Below are positions 26,063-33,035 of a DNA stretch of 64,000 nucleotides, one piece after another; position 1 is the first letter of the stretch, and every line of letters begins with the position of its first letter. The stretch is from contig CAYUBQ010000017.1 of NCBI GenBank assembly GCA_964443135.1, positions 1 to 64,000 on the forward strand. The letters run 5' to 3'. The notes beneath the pieces were generated by a model. The model made no database searches. It was not told the origin of the DNA and was given only the letters and a program-made list of their open reading frames with translations. Source of the DNA: JAIPEI01 sp964443135. GTDB lineage: Bacteria > Desulfobacterota > DSM-4660 > Desulfatiglandales > HGW-15. The translations under genes and the position numbers were made by a program.

Positions 26063-26349
26063 AAGTCCTCCAGGAATTTTATGTGACTGTCACGGGCAAG
26101 CTTGACGTGCCCCTGGATCCGAAAACCGCCGAAGAGGTTGTTCGAAATTTGGCCGTTTTGCCGCTTGTACAAATCGACGCCGAAATCATTCTTGCAGCGA
26201 TCGGCAGGGGTCGCCTCCTGCGGTTTTCCTTTTGGGACGCGCTCATTGTGGAAGCCGCAGTTGCCGGTGGCGCCGACCGGCTGCTTTCCGAGGATCTGCA
26301 GCACGGCCAAGTCATAGATGACCTCAAAGTTGAAAATCCTTTCATATGA
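26063..26349 (+). pseudogene. N-terminally truncated PIN-domain (VapC-like) toxin
   Basis: The frame reads VLQEFYVTVTGKLDVPLDPK and ends with FSFWDALIVEAAVAGGADRL and LLSEDLQHGQ, the second half of a PIN ribonuclease. The first acidic residue, normally in an N-terminal DTN/DSN motif, and about 50 residues are missing, and no antitoxin is present. Any product starting at the internal ATG/GTG would lack catalysis. Confidence 0.8.
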
Positions 26350-26390
26350 AAATGGTTATCGACTGAGAGATGGGGGACGCCCTTCAAATT

Positions 26391-26446
26391 TGATGGAGTC
26401 GTAAATAGCCTGAATCCTGTGAGCGGGTTTTTGCGAATGCGTCAAT
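26391..26446 (-). repeat. Interspersed repeat family A, copy 6 (internally deleted)
   Basis: TGATGGAGTCGTAAATAGCC joins directly to GTGAGCGGGTTTTTGCGAAT; the middle of the element is gone but both terminal inverted repeats remain, as in a minimal derivative. Confidence 0.75.
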
Positions 26447-26605
26447 GATGGGGCCAAGACGGTCCTAGGGATCTACTCGAACAAGCTGCTGAGCCGCCTG
26501 TATTTGAAAAGCTTCATGGAGCTGCAGGCCAAGGGAGAGGATGTTTTTTTGGGCTTGACATGGGCGTGGGGTTCTGGGATAGATACCCCACACTCGGAAC
26601 GATAG
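26441..26605 (+). other. Unexplained open stretch upstream of the ilv promoter
   Basis: From the family A edge a frame stays open to TAG 26603-26605 and reads LLSRLYLKSFMELQAKGEDV in the middle, which looks protein-like. There is no start codon with a ribosome site and no recognised family. Probably a 3' remnant of a lost gene; it overlaps the predicted ilv promoter. Confidence 0.3.
26555..26585 (+). promoter_or_regulatory. Promoter for the ilv leader
   Basis: A perfect TTGACA (26555-26560) with a weak -10 (TAGATA 26580-26585, spacing 19; GATAGA at spacing 17 is an alternative). Transcription would start near 26592, about 26 nt ahead of the leader peptide. Confidence 0.5.
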
Positions 26606-26617
26606 GCGCGAGAAGAG

Positions 26618-26740
26618 ATGAAAGACATTTTGGACAGCATCATCCGCATTACCAGCGCAGCAGGGATCCTCGCATCCTTGTTGCTCGCGGTAGTTGTACG
26701 CGTACTCGGACGCGGATCCGGGGGCCTGGCGATGACCTGA
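26618..26740 (+). CDS. ilv operon leader peptide (attenuation)
   Basis: A 40-residue frame with AGAAGAG just upstream of its ATG. Sixteen of 40 residues are Ile, Leu or Val, with the block ASLLLAVVVRVLG (residues 19-31). It ends at TGA 26738-26740, 26 nt before a strong intrinsic terminator, and ilvB follows. This is the arrangement of branched-chain amino-acid attenuators: ribosome stalling on Leu/Val codons when charged tRNA is scarce permits an antiterminator. The peptide resembles the E. coli ilvB leader in having a Val run with an internal Arg. The peptide itself probably has no other function. Confidence 0.85.
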   Translation: MKDILDSIIRITSAAGILASLLLAVVVRVLGRGSGGLAMT

Positions 26741-26784
26741 TCGTGCTGTAGATGTTCGACGACAAGATCCGCTGCCAGGCTCCT
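26720..26784 (+). promoter_or_regulatory. Candidate ilv antiterminator
   Basis: 26721-26730 (GGGGCCTGGC, inside codons 35-38 of the leader peptide) can pair with 26774-26783 (GCCAGGCTCC), giving about 10 bp including one G-U. The 3' partner overlaps the ascending arm and loop of the terminator, so the two folds are mutually exclusive. A ribosome at the leader stop codon would cover the 5' partner; one stalled at LLL/VVV would leave it free. Confidence 0.6.
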
Positions 26785-26804
26785 CCCGGCAGCGGATTTT
26801 TTTT
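26767..26804 (+). terminator. Intrinsic terminator of the ilv attenuator
   Basis: A perfect 10-bp stem ATCCGCTGCC/GGCAGCGGAT (26767-26776 and 26788-26797) with an 11-nt loop, followed directly by a run of eight T (26797-26804). It lies between the leader peptide and ilvB. Confidence 0.9.
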
Positions 26805-26915
26805 GCAAGGCTGCCGGCCGGCAGCCACACCGAGAGAACGCTTGCACCGGGCGACCCTTCATGGGGTGGGCCGGAACCGACCCGGAACGACCGGGTGGAC
26901 GAAAGGGAGAGAAAC

Positions 26916-28694
26916 ATGAAAGCGGCAAACCCATCGATCGAGCCAGTGCGGAAGACCCAGCCTCGAATCAAACCGGCTCCCGAGGGCGCGGACATCCAGG
27001 CCGGCGCCGTCGAGGTCCCGGGCGCCCGGGTTCTGTTCGAGGTCCTGCGCGAGGAGGGCGTGGAGTGCGTCTTCGGGTACCCCGGGGGGGCGGTGATCGA
27101 CATCTATCACGAGCTCGCTCGGACCGACCTGCGCCACATCCTGGCGCGGCACGAGCAGGGCGCGGTTCACGCGGCCGACGGTTACGCGCGGGCGTCGGGC
27201 AAGGTGGGCGTCTGTCTGGTGACGTCGGGTCCCGGCGCCACCAACACGGTCACGGGGATCGCCACCGCCTACATGGACTCCTCTCCGCTGGTGGTGCTCA
27301 CGGGGCAGGTGCCCACGAGCCTCATCGGGAACGACGCGTTCCAGGAGGTGGACATCGTGGGAATCACCCGGCCCTGCACCAAGCACAACTACCTGGTGAA
27401 GGACGTGCGGGACCTGGCCAGGATCCTGAGGGAGGCCTTTCACATTGCCAGGTCGGGCCGCCCCGGACCGGTGCTGGTGGACCTCCCCAAGGATTTGGTC
27501 CAGGCGACGGTCGCGTACAGGCCGGGCGAGTCGGTTCGGCTCAAGTCCTACAGCCCCACCTACGATCCCAACGTGAAGCAGCTCCAGAAAGCGGTCAAGC
27601 TGATCAAGGAGGCGGAGCGTCCGCTGGTCTTCGCCGGCGGGGGCGTGATCCTCTCGCGGGCATCCGGGGAGCTCACCCGTCTGGTGCAGACCATCCACGC
27701 CCCGGTCACGACCACCCTCATGGGGCTGGGGGCGTTTCCGGCGAGGGACCCCCGCTGGCTGGGGATGATCGGCATGCACGGGACTTACCGCGCCAACATG
27801 TCCACGGCCGAGTGCGATCTCATGGTGGCCGTGGGCGTGCGGTTCGACGACCGGGTGACCGGGAGGACCGACGCCTTCGCACCCAACGCGAAGATCGTCC
27901 ACATCGACATCGATCCCACCTCCATCCGGAAGAACATCCCCGTGGCGGTGCCCATCGTCGGGGACTGCCGCAGCACCCTCGACCGGCTGCTCGGGCTGCT
28001 GGAGAAGGAGGAGTTGGGAGACCTGGAGGCGAAGCGGAGGCCCTGGCTGGAGCGCATCGAGGGGTGGAAGGCCTCGAAGCGGCTCTCCTACGACCAGAAG
28101 GAGGTGATCAAGCCCCAGTACGTGGTGGAGACGCTCCACCGGATCACCGAAGGCGATGCGGTGGTCACCACGGAGGTGGGGCAGAACCAGATGTGGGCGG
28201 CCCAGTACTATCACCTGAACGGCCCCAACTGCTTCATCACCTCGGGGGGGCTGGGGACCATGGGCTTCGGCCTGCCTGCCGCCCTGGGCGCGCAGATCGC
28301 CCGGCCGGACAAGCTGGTGGTGGACATCGCGGGGGACGGGAGCATCCAGATGAACATCCAGGAGATGGCCACGGCCGTGCAGTACAACCTCCCCGTCAAG
28401 GTGGTCGTCCTGAACAACGGCTATCTGGGCATGGTGCGGCAGTGGCAGGAGCTGTTCTACGACCGCTGCTACTCCTGCACCGAGATGTCCCATGCCCCGG
28501 ACTTCGTGAAGCTGGCCGAGGCCTACGGGGCCAAGGGGTTTCGCGCAACGAGGCCCGAGGAGGTGGAGGCGGTTCTCCGGGAGGGGCTGTCTGCGGAGGG
28601 GCCCGTGATCATGGAGTTCGCGGTGGAGCCCGAGGAGAGCGTCTACCCCATGGTGCCGGCCGGCGCGCCCATCACCGAGATGCTGCTGGTGTGA
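26916..28694 (+). CDS. ilvB: Acetolactate synthase, catalytic subunit
   Basis: 592 residues from ATG 26916 (AAGGGAGAGAAAC upstream; a GTG at 26895 is less likely). ThDP-dependent enzyme condensing two pyruvates, or pyruvate with 2-oxobutyrate, at the head of Val/Leu/Ile synthesis. The catalytic Glu is in HILARHEQGAVHAADGYARA; the ThDP motif runs from GDGSIQMN to NNGYLGMVRQW. FAD/quinone-like middle domain about 215-360. First structural gene of ilvBNC, expressed through the attenuator at 26618-26804. Confidence 0.96.
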   Translation: MKAANPSIEPVRKTQPRIKPAPEGADIQAGAVEVPGARVLFEVLREEGVECVFGYPGGAVIDIYHELARTDLRHILARHEQGAVHAADGYARASGKVGVCLVTSGPGATNTVTGIATAYMDSSPLVVLTGQVPTSLIGNDAFQEVDIVGITRPCTKHNYLVKDVRDLARILREAFHIARSGRPGPVLVDLPKDLVQATVAYRPGESVRLKSYSPTYDPNVKQLQKAVKLIKEAERPLVFAGGGVILSRASGELTRLVQTIHAPVTTTLMGLGAFPARDPRWLGMIGMHGTYRANMSTAECDLMVAVGVRFDDRVTGRTDAFAPNAKIVHIDIDPTSIRKNIPVAVPIVGDCRSTLDRLLGLLEKEELGDLEAKRRPWLERIEGWKASKRLSYDQKEVIKPQYVVETLHRITEGDAVVTTEVGQNQMWAAQYYHLNGPNCFITSGGLGTMGFGLPAALGAQIARPDKLVVDIAGDGSIQMNIQEMATAVQYNLPVKVVVLNNGYLGMVRQWQELFYDRCYSCTEMSHAPDFVKLAEAYGAKGFRATRPEEVEAVLREGLSAEGPVIMEFAVEPEESVYPMVPAGAPITEMLLV

Positions 28695-28795
28695 CCTCTC
28701 GAGCCTCGCAAAGAAGCCCAGGCGCCACGGGGGGGAAGGAAGAAGAGCGGCCGGACCCACGAGTTCGAGCATGAGGGACTGGAAGGGACGCAAGG

Positions 28796-29308
28796 ATGAA
28801 CAGCCGAAGAGAAGAGAAGCACGTGCTCAGCCTGCTGGTGCAGAACGAGCCGGGGGTCCTGTCCAGGATCTCCGGGCTCTTCAGCGGGCGGGGGTTCAAC
28901 ATCGAGAGCCTGGCCGTGGCCGAGACCGAGGAGGGCGGGATCAGCCGGATCACCCTGATGACCAAGGGCGACCAGGCGATCATGGAGCAGATCAAGAAGC
29001 AGCTGAACAAGATCATCAACGTGCTCAAGGTCATCGATTTCGAGGACACCCCCTGCGTTCGCCGTGAGATGGCCCTGATCAAGGTGCGGGCCAAGCCCGA
29101 GCACCGTTCCGAGATCCACCGGATGGTGGAGGACTTCCGGGGCCGGGTGGTGGACGTGGGCCGGGACTTCTACACGATCGAGGTCACCGGGCGCGAGGAC
29201 AAGATCGAGGCGTTCCTGGATTTGATCCAGCCCCGGGGGATCAAGGAGGTCGCGAGGACCGGGGTCATCGCCCTGGGGAGGGAGGCTCGGAAGGAAAAAC
29301 GGGGATAG
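28796..29308 (+). CDS. ilvN: Acetolactate synthase, regulatory subunit
   Basis: 170 residues. The N-terminal ACT domain (about 9-82: HVLSLLVQNEPGVLSRISGL, GRGFNIESLAV) binds valine for feedback inhibition. The C-terminal domain (about 90-165: REMALIKVRA, FYTIEVTGREDKIEAFLDL) completes the typical IlvH/IlvN layout. Such subunits activate IlvB and confer valine sensitivity. It lies about 100 nt after ilvB and 130 nt before ilvC, the latter gap holding part of a family B repeat. Confidence 0.95.
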   Translation: MNSRREEKHVLSLLVQNEPGVLSRISGLFSGRGFNIESLAVAETEEGGISRITLMTKGDQAIMEQIKKQLNKIINVLKVIDFEDTPCVRREMALIKVRAKPEHRSEIHRMVEDFRGRVVDVGRDFYTIEVTGREDKIEAFLDLIQPRGIKEVARTGVIALGREARKEKRG

Positions 29309-29321
29309 GAGAGGGGGGTAA

Positions 29322-29395
29322 ACCTTGCGGCGGCATGCAAATGCCGCCCTGCTTGGATGCGGCTTTTACGGCAGAGACCCGGAGACGAATGTTGG
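29322..29395 (+). repeat. Interspersed repeat family B, copy 3 (right part only)
   Basis: AAACCTTGCGGCGGCATG followed by AAATGCCGCCC matches 572-600 of copy 1; the left part with ACCGGCGTCCGGT is absent. The GGCGGCAT/ATGCCGCC hairpin is kept, inside the transcribed gap between ilvN and ilvC. Confidence 0.65.
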
Positions 29396-29440
29396 AGCAA
29401 CCCCCACAATCAGAGACAGAGAACAACAAAGGAGAGCATG

Positions 29441-30487
29441 ATGGCGGAGATCGATTTTGGAGGCGTGAAGGAGAACGTGGTCACGGCCGACGAGGTTTCC
29501 CTGGACAAGGCCCGGGAACTGCTCGGGGACGAGACCGTGGCGGTGCTGGGATACGGCGTGCAGGGCCCGGGCCAGGCGTTGAACATGCGGGACAACGGCA
29601 TCCGGGTGATCGTGGGCCAGCGGGAGGGGGGCGAGTCGTGGGAGAAGGCCGTCCGGGACGGGTTCGTTCCGGGCGAGACCCTGTTCCCCATCGAGGAGGC
29701 CGCCCGGCGGGGGACCATCCTCCAGTTTCTCGTGTCCGACGCCGGGCAGGTGGCCTCCTGGCCGGAGGTGAAGGCCGGGCTGGCCCCGGGCGATGCGCTC
29801 TACTTCAGCCACGGGTTCGCCATCACCTACCGGGACCAGACCGGGGTGATCCCCCCGGACGACGTGGACGTGATCCTGGTGGCGCCCAAGGGGTCGGGCC
29901 GGACGGTGCGGACCAACTTTCTGGACGGAAGCGGCATCAACGCCAGCTACGCGGTGTTTCAGGACGCCACGGGCCGCGCCGAGGAGCGCACCCTGGCCAC
30001 GGGGATCGCCATCGGATCGGGATACCTGTTTCCCACCACCTTCGAGAAGGAGGTGTTCAGCGACCTGGTGGGGGAGCGCGGGGTGCTCATGGGGGCCCTG
30101 GCCGGCGTGATGGAGGCCCAGTACGACCTGCTCAGGAGAAATGGGCACAGCCCGAGCGAGGCGTTCAACGAGACCGTGGAGGAGCTCACCCAGAGCCTCA
30201 TCCGCCTGGTGGCCGAGAACGGCATGGACTGGATGTACGCCAACTGCAGCACCACGGCCCAGCGGGGGGCCCTGGACTGGCGGCACCGGTTCCGTGAGGC
30301 GGTGGCGCCGGTCTTCGAGGAGCTTTACGACAGCGTGGCCTCGGGCAAGGAGACCCGCATCGTGCTCGAGGCGAACAGCGCCCCGGACTACCGGCAGCGG
30401 CTTCGCAGGGAGCTGGACGAGATCCACGACTCGGAGATGTGGCGGGCCGGCGCGGCCGTGCGAAAGCTCCGTCCCGAGAACCGTTGA
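29441..30487 (+). CDS. ilvC: Ketol-acid reductoisomerase
   Basis: 348 residues from ATG 29441; a tandem ATG at 29438 is equally plausible (AAAGGAGAG upstream). It isomerises and reduces acetolactate to dihydroxyisovalerate. Rossmann motif VAVLGYGVQGPGQALNMRDN with GQRE following; the catalytic domain has SEAFNETVEELTQSL and MDWMYANCSTTAQRGALDW. The GYGVQGPGQ form belongs to a class I subtype distinct from the common GYGSQGHA type. The last codons (LRPENR) are duplicated at 31326-31346 on the far side of the vapBC insertion. Confidence 0.95.
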   Translation: MAEIDFGGVKENVVTADEVSLDKARELLGDETVAVLGYGVQGPGQALNMRDNGIRVIVGQREGGESWEKAVRDGFVPGETLFPIEEAARRGTILQFLVSDAGQVASWPEVKAGLAPGDALYFSHGFAITYRDQTGVIPPDDVDVILVAPKGSGRTVRTNFLDGSGINASYAVFQDATGRAEERTLATGIAIGSGYLFPTTFEKEVFSDLVGERGVLMGALAGVMEAQYDLLRRNGHSPSEAFNETVEELTQSLIRLVAENGMDWMYANCSTTAQRGALDWRHRFREAVAPVFEELYDSVASGKETRIVLEANSAPDYRQRLRRELDEIHDSEMWRAGAAVRKLRPENR

Positions 30488-30514
30488 AGCCCTTGTCAGA
30501 CCGGGATGTTCAAG

Positions 30515-30618
30515 TTGACGCATTCGAAAAAACCCGCTCACGCGCCGCTGGGGACGATACAATCTGTTGGAATCTCAGGGGCAGATCTCGAGGCTTGGGG
30601 CTTTTGGGGACGCTATCA
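30515..30618 (+). repeat. Interspersed repeat family A, copy 7
   Basis: Begins TTGACGCATTCGAAAAAACC and ends GGGGCTTTTGGGGACGCTATC, with GGGGCAGATCTCGAGGCTTG inside. Full length and in the orientation of copy 1. It follows ilvC and lies at the left border of the vapBC-like module. Confidence 0.85.
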
Positions 30619-30680
30619 AAATATGATTTGACAAAATGACCTGGTCTGGTCAGACTAAATGGATCAAGGAGGGTTGTTTT

Positions 30681-30926
30681 ATGCAAATCACCAATATTTC
30701 AGAGGCAAAGGCCCAGTTGTCCGCACTCGTTGAACGGGTTCGGGCCGGGGAGGATATCATCATCGGAAAGGCCGGCCGGCCTGTCGCCCGGCTCGTCAAA
30801 TACGAAAACAGCCGTCAGGCACGGCGGCCTGGGGCGCTGAAGGGCAGGATAAGGCTTTCAGATGATTTTGACGAGCTGCCCGAAGATCTGGCAGAAGCGT
30901 TCGGCATGGAGATGGAGAAAGAGTGA
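30681..30926 (+). CDS. Phd/YefM-family antitoxin
   Basis: 81 residues from ATG 30681 (AAGGAGGG upstream). N-terminal Phd/YefM fold: MQITNISEAKAQLSALVERV and EDIIIGKAGRPVARLV, which binds DNA and dimerises; the C-terminal tail (LSDDFDELPEDLAEAFGMEM) should clamp the toxin. The stop overlaps the toxin start (GTGA). A TTGACA at 30628-30633 may be the -35 box; the TCTGGTCAGA palindrome nearby (30645-30654) could be an operator for autoregulation. Confidence 0.88.
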   Translation: MQITNISEAKAQLSALVERVRAGEDIIIGKAGRPVARLVKYENSRQARRPGALKGRIRLSDDFDELPEDLAEAFGMEMEKE

Positions 30927-31300
30927 ATCTCTTCATTGACACCCACGTGCTGTTATGGTGGCTTGATGACAGCCCGAAGCTCTCCGAAGCCGGGCGAACC
31001 GCCATTTCAGATCCAGGCAATCTGATCGTCTTGAGTGCCGTCGTGGTTTGGGAGATCCGGATCAAGCAGGCCCTGGGGAAGCTGGAAATCCCTCCGAGTT
31101 TTTACCGGGTGGTACAAGAACAGGGATTTGAACTGTTATCGATAACGGGGGATCACGCATACGCTGTGGGTGACCTTCCCATGCACCACCGGGACCCCTT
31201 TGACAGAATGATCATTGCCCAGGCCAAACTCGAAGGCCTTACGGTGGCGACCCGCGACACTGTCTTCAACCAATACGACATCCCGGTTCTCAGGGTCTGA
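30923..31300 (+). CDS. PIN-domain toxin (VapC-like)
   Basis: 125 residues from GTG 30923, coupled to the antitoxin. Acidic triad and partners: Asp in MNLFIDTHVLLWW, Glu in VVVWEIRIKQ, Asp in HHRDPFDRMIIAQA and Asp in VATRDTVF. This predicts an Mg-dependent ribonuclease, probably cutting tRNA or rRNA. The TGA stop (31298-31300) lies in a truncated family A element. The pair is inserted between the convergent ilvC and nadE genes. Confidence 0.88.
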   Translation: MNLFIDTHVLLWWLDDSPKLSEAGRTAISDPGNLIVLSAVVVWEIRIKQALGKLEIPPSFYRVVQEQGFELLSITGDHAYAVGDLPMHHRDPFDRMIIAQAKLEGLTVATRDTVFNQYDIPVLRV

Positions 31301-31325
31301 CAACCCGCTCACGCGCCGCCATCAG
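31298..31325 (+). repeat. Interspersed repeat family A, copy 8 (left-end fragment)
   Basis: TGAC then AACCCGCTCACGCGCCGCC: the first about 35 nt of the element with GCATTCGCAAA deleted. It supplies the toxin stop codon. Confidence 0.6.
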
Positions 31326-31343
31326 GCTCCGTCCCGAGAACCG
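31326..31343 (+). repeat. 18-bp direct duplicate of the ilvC 3' end
   Basis: GCTCCGTCCCGAGAACCG is identical to 30466-30483 in ilvC. Followed here by CTAG, it encodes LRPENR and a stop, that is, a second copy of the IlvC C-terminus. The two copies bracket repeat A7, the antitoxin/toxin pair and fragment A8. Confidence 0.85.
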
Positions 31344-32984
31344 CTAGTAGTCCGTCCCGCCCCTGGCGATGGGATACCGCCTCCCGTACCCGAAGGCCTT
31401 GCTGGTCACCTTGAGGCCGGGCGGCGCCTGGCGGCGCTTGTACTCGTTGAGGTTCAGGCGCCGAAAGACGTCCGCCACCACGGCCGGGTCGAACCCCCGG
31501 GAGGCGATCTCCTCCTGGGACAGGTTCTTCTCCAGCGCGTCCTCCAGGATCCGGTCCAGCACGTCGTAGGGGGGGAGCGTGTCCTGGTCGGTCTGGTCGG
31601 GGCGGAGCTCCGCGGAGGGCGGCCTGGTGATGATGCGCTCGGGGATGATCGGCCCGCTTTCGTTGATCCGGTGTGCGATCCGGTAGCAGAGGGTCTTGGG
31701 CACGTCGGAGATCACCGCCAGCCCCCCGCTCATGTCGCCGTACAGGGTGCAGTATCCCATGGCCAGCTCGGACTTGTTCCCCGTGGAGAGCAGCAGGGCG
31801 CCCAGCTTGTTGGAGACGGCCATGAGGAGGGTTCCTCGAACCCGCGCCTGGATGTTCTCCTCGGTCGCGTCCTCCTCCATGTCCCGAAAGAGCGGGGCCA
31901 GCACCTCCTTGAAGCGCTCGAACAGGTCCTGGATGGGGATCTCCTCGAAGCGGATGCCGAGGTTCCCGGCCAGCCGCCGGGCGTCCTCCCGGCTCATGGC
32001 CGACGTGTACTCCGAGGGCATGGAGATCCCGATCACGTTCTCGGGGCCCAGGGCGCGGGCCGCGATGACCGCCGCCAGGGTGCTGTCGAGCCCCCCGCTC
32101 AGCCCCACCAGGGCCTGTCTGAACCCGCACTTGCGCGTGTAGTCCCGGGTGCCCATGACCAGGCCTTTCAAGACGGACGCGGTCCGGTCCAGCCAGGGCT
32201 CGGCTACGGGCGGAGCGTCCTCCTCCGTGTCCCAGTAGAGGACGGCTTCTTCGAACTCGGGGGCGGCCTGCACCAGGCGGCCCTTCCGGTCCACGGCCAT
32301 GCTGGAGCCGTCGAAGAGAAGGTCATCGTTCCCGCCCGCCTGGTTGCAGTAGGCGATCGCGACGCGGTAGCGGGTGGAGAGCCGCTCCAGGATGCCGGCC
32401 CGGAGAGCGGGCTTTCCCATGGTGTAGGGAGAGGCGGAGATGTTCACCAGGAGGTCCATCCCCCGGGAGGCCAGATCCTCCACGGGATGGAGGTCGTAGA
32501 GGGGGAGCGGGACGCCCGCGATGTCCCCGACGTTCCAGATGTCCTCGCAGACGGTGACGGCCACCCTGAGCCCCTGGAGCTCGAAACGGAGGCTTCGGGG
32601 GGCGGGCTCGAAGTAGCGCGCCTCGTCGAAGACGTCGTAGGTCGGCAGGAGACGTTTCCCTCCGCTCTTCAGCACCCGGCCCTCCCCGAGGAGCGCGGCT
32701 CCGTTGATCAGCCGGTTCCGGCTGCGGCCCGGCTCCACGAACCCGCAGAGCACGTGGATGCCCCGCACCTCCCGTGCGAACCGTTCCAGGGCGTCTCGAC
32801 TCTCCCGGACAAAGGCGGGTTTCTCGAGGAGGTCCCTGGGCGGGTAGCCGATCAGGCTCAGCTCGGGGAACACCGCGAGGGCGCATCCCTGCGCCCTGGC
32901 CTCCTCGAGCCGGCTGCGCAGCATGGCCGTGTTGTGCTCGAAGTGGCCGATGATCGGGTTGGTCTGGCAGAGGGCGATCTTCAT
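31344..32984 (-). CDS. nadE: Glutamine-dependent NAD+ synthetase
   Basis: 546 residues from ATG 32984. The N-terminal nitrilase-type glutaminase (1-260) has its Glu in LAVFPELSLIGY, Lys in GGKRLLPTYD and Cys in VAVTVCEDIW. The C-terminal synthetase (about 280-546) has the P-loop-like GLSGGLDSTLAAV and LSTGNKSELAMGY. It amidates nicotinate adenine dinucleotide with glutamine-derived ammonia in the last step of NAD synthesis. It is convergent with ilvC and separated from it by the vapBC insertion; its stop codon lies at the edge of the duplicated ilvC tail. Confidence 0.95.
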   Translation of the reverse strand: MKIALCQTNPIIGHFEHNTAMLRSRLEEARAQGCALAVFPELSLIGYPPRDLLEKPAFVRESRDALERFAREVRGIHVLCGFVEPGRSRNRLINGAALLGEGRVLKSGGKRLLPTYDVFDEARYFEPAPRSLRFELQGLRVAVTVCEDIWNVGDIAGVPLPLYDLHPVEDLASRGMDLLVNISASPYTMGKPALRAGILERLSTRYRVAIAYCNQAGGNDDLLFDGSSMAVDRKGRLVQAAPEFEEAVLYWDTEEDAPPVAEPWLDRTASVLKGLVMGTRDYTRKCGFRQALVGLSGGLDSTLAAVIAARALGPENVIGISMPSEYTSAMSREDARRLAGNLGIRFEEIPIQDLFERFKEVLAPLFRDMEEDATEENIQARVRGTLLMAVSNKLGALLLSTGNKSELAMGYCTLYGDMSGGLAVISDVPKTLCYRIAHRINESGPIIPERIITRPPSAELRPDQTDQDTLPPYDVLDRILEDALEKNLSQEEIASRGFDPAVVADVFRRLNLNEYKRRQAPPGLKVTSKAFGYGRRYPIARGGTDY

Positions 32985-33035
32985 GGGTCTCACCGGGGTC
33001 GGGAAGGAGCGGGCTCGAATCGGCCGGCGCGGTGC

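Noticed and set aside
23458..26310. Very long open frame on the minus strand opposite the CHASE2 cyclase and the gene before it
   Set aside because: It has no recognisable domain, is rich in His/Pro/Gly/Arg, and mirrors high-GC codon use of the plus-strand genes, which have clear families. The same holds for the long frames opposite cheA and ilvB.
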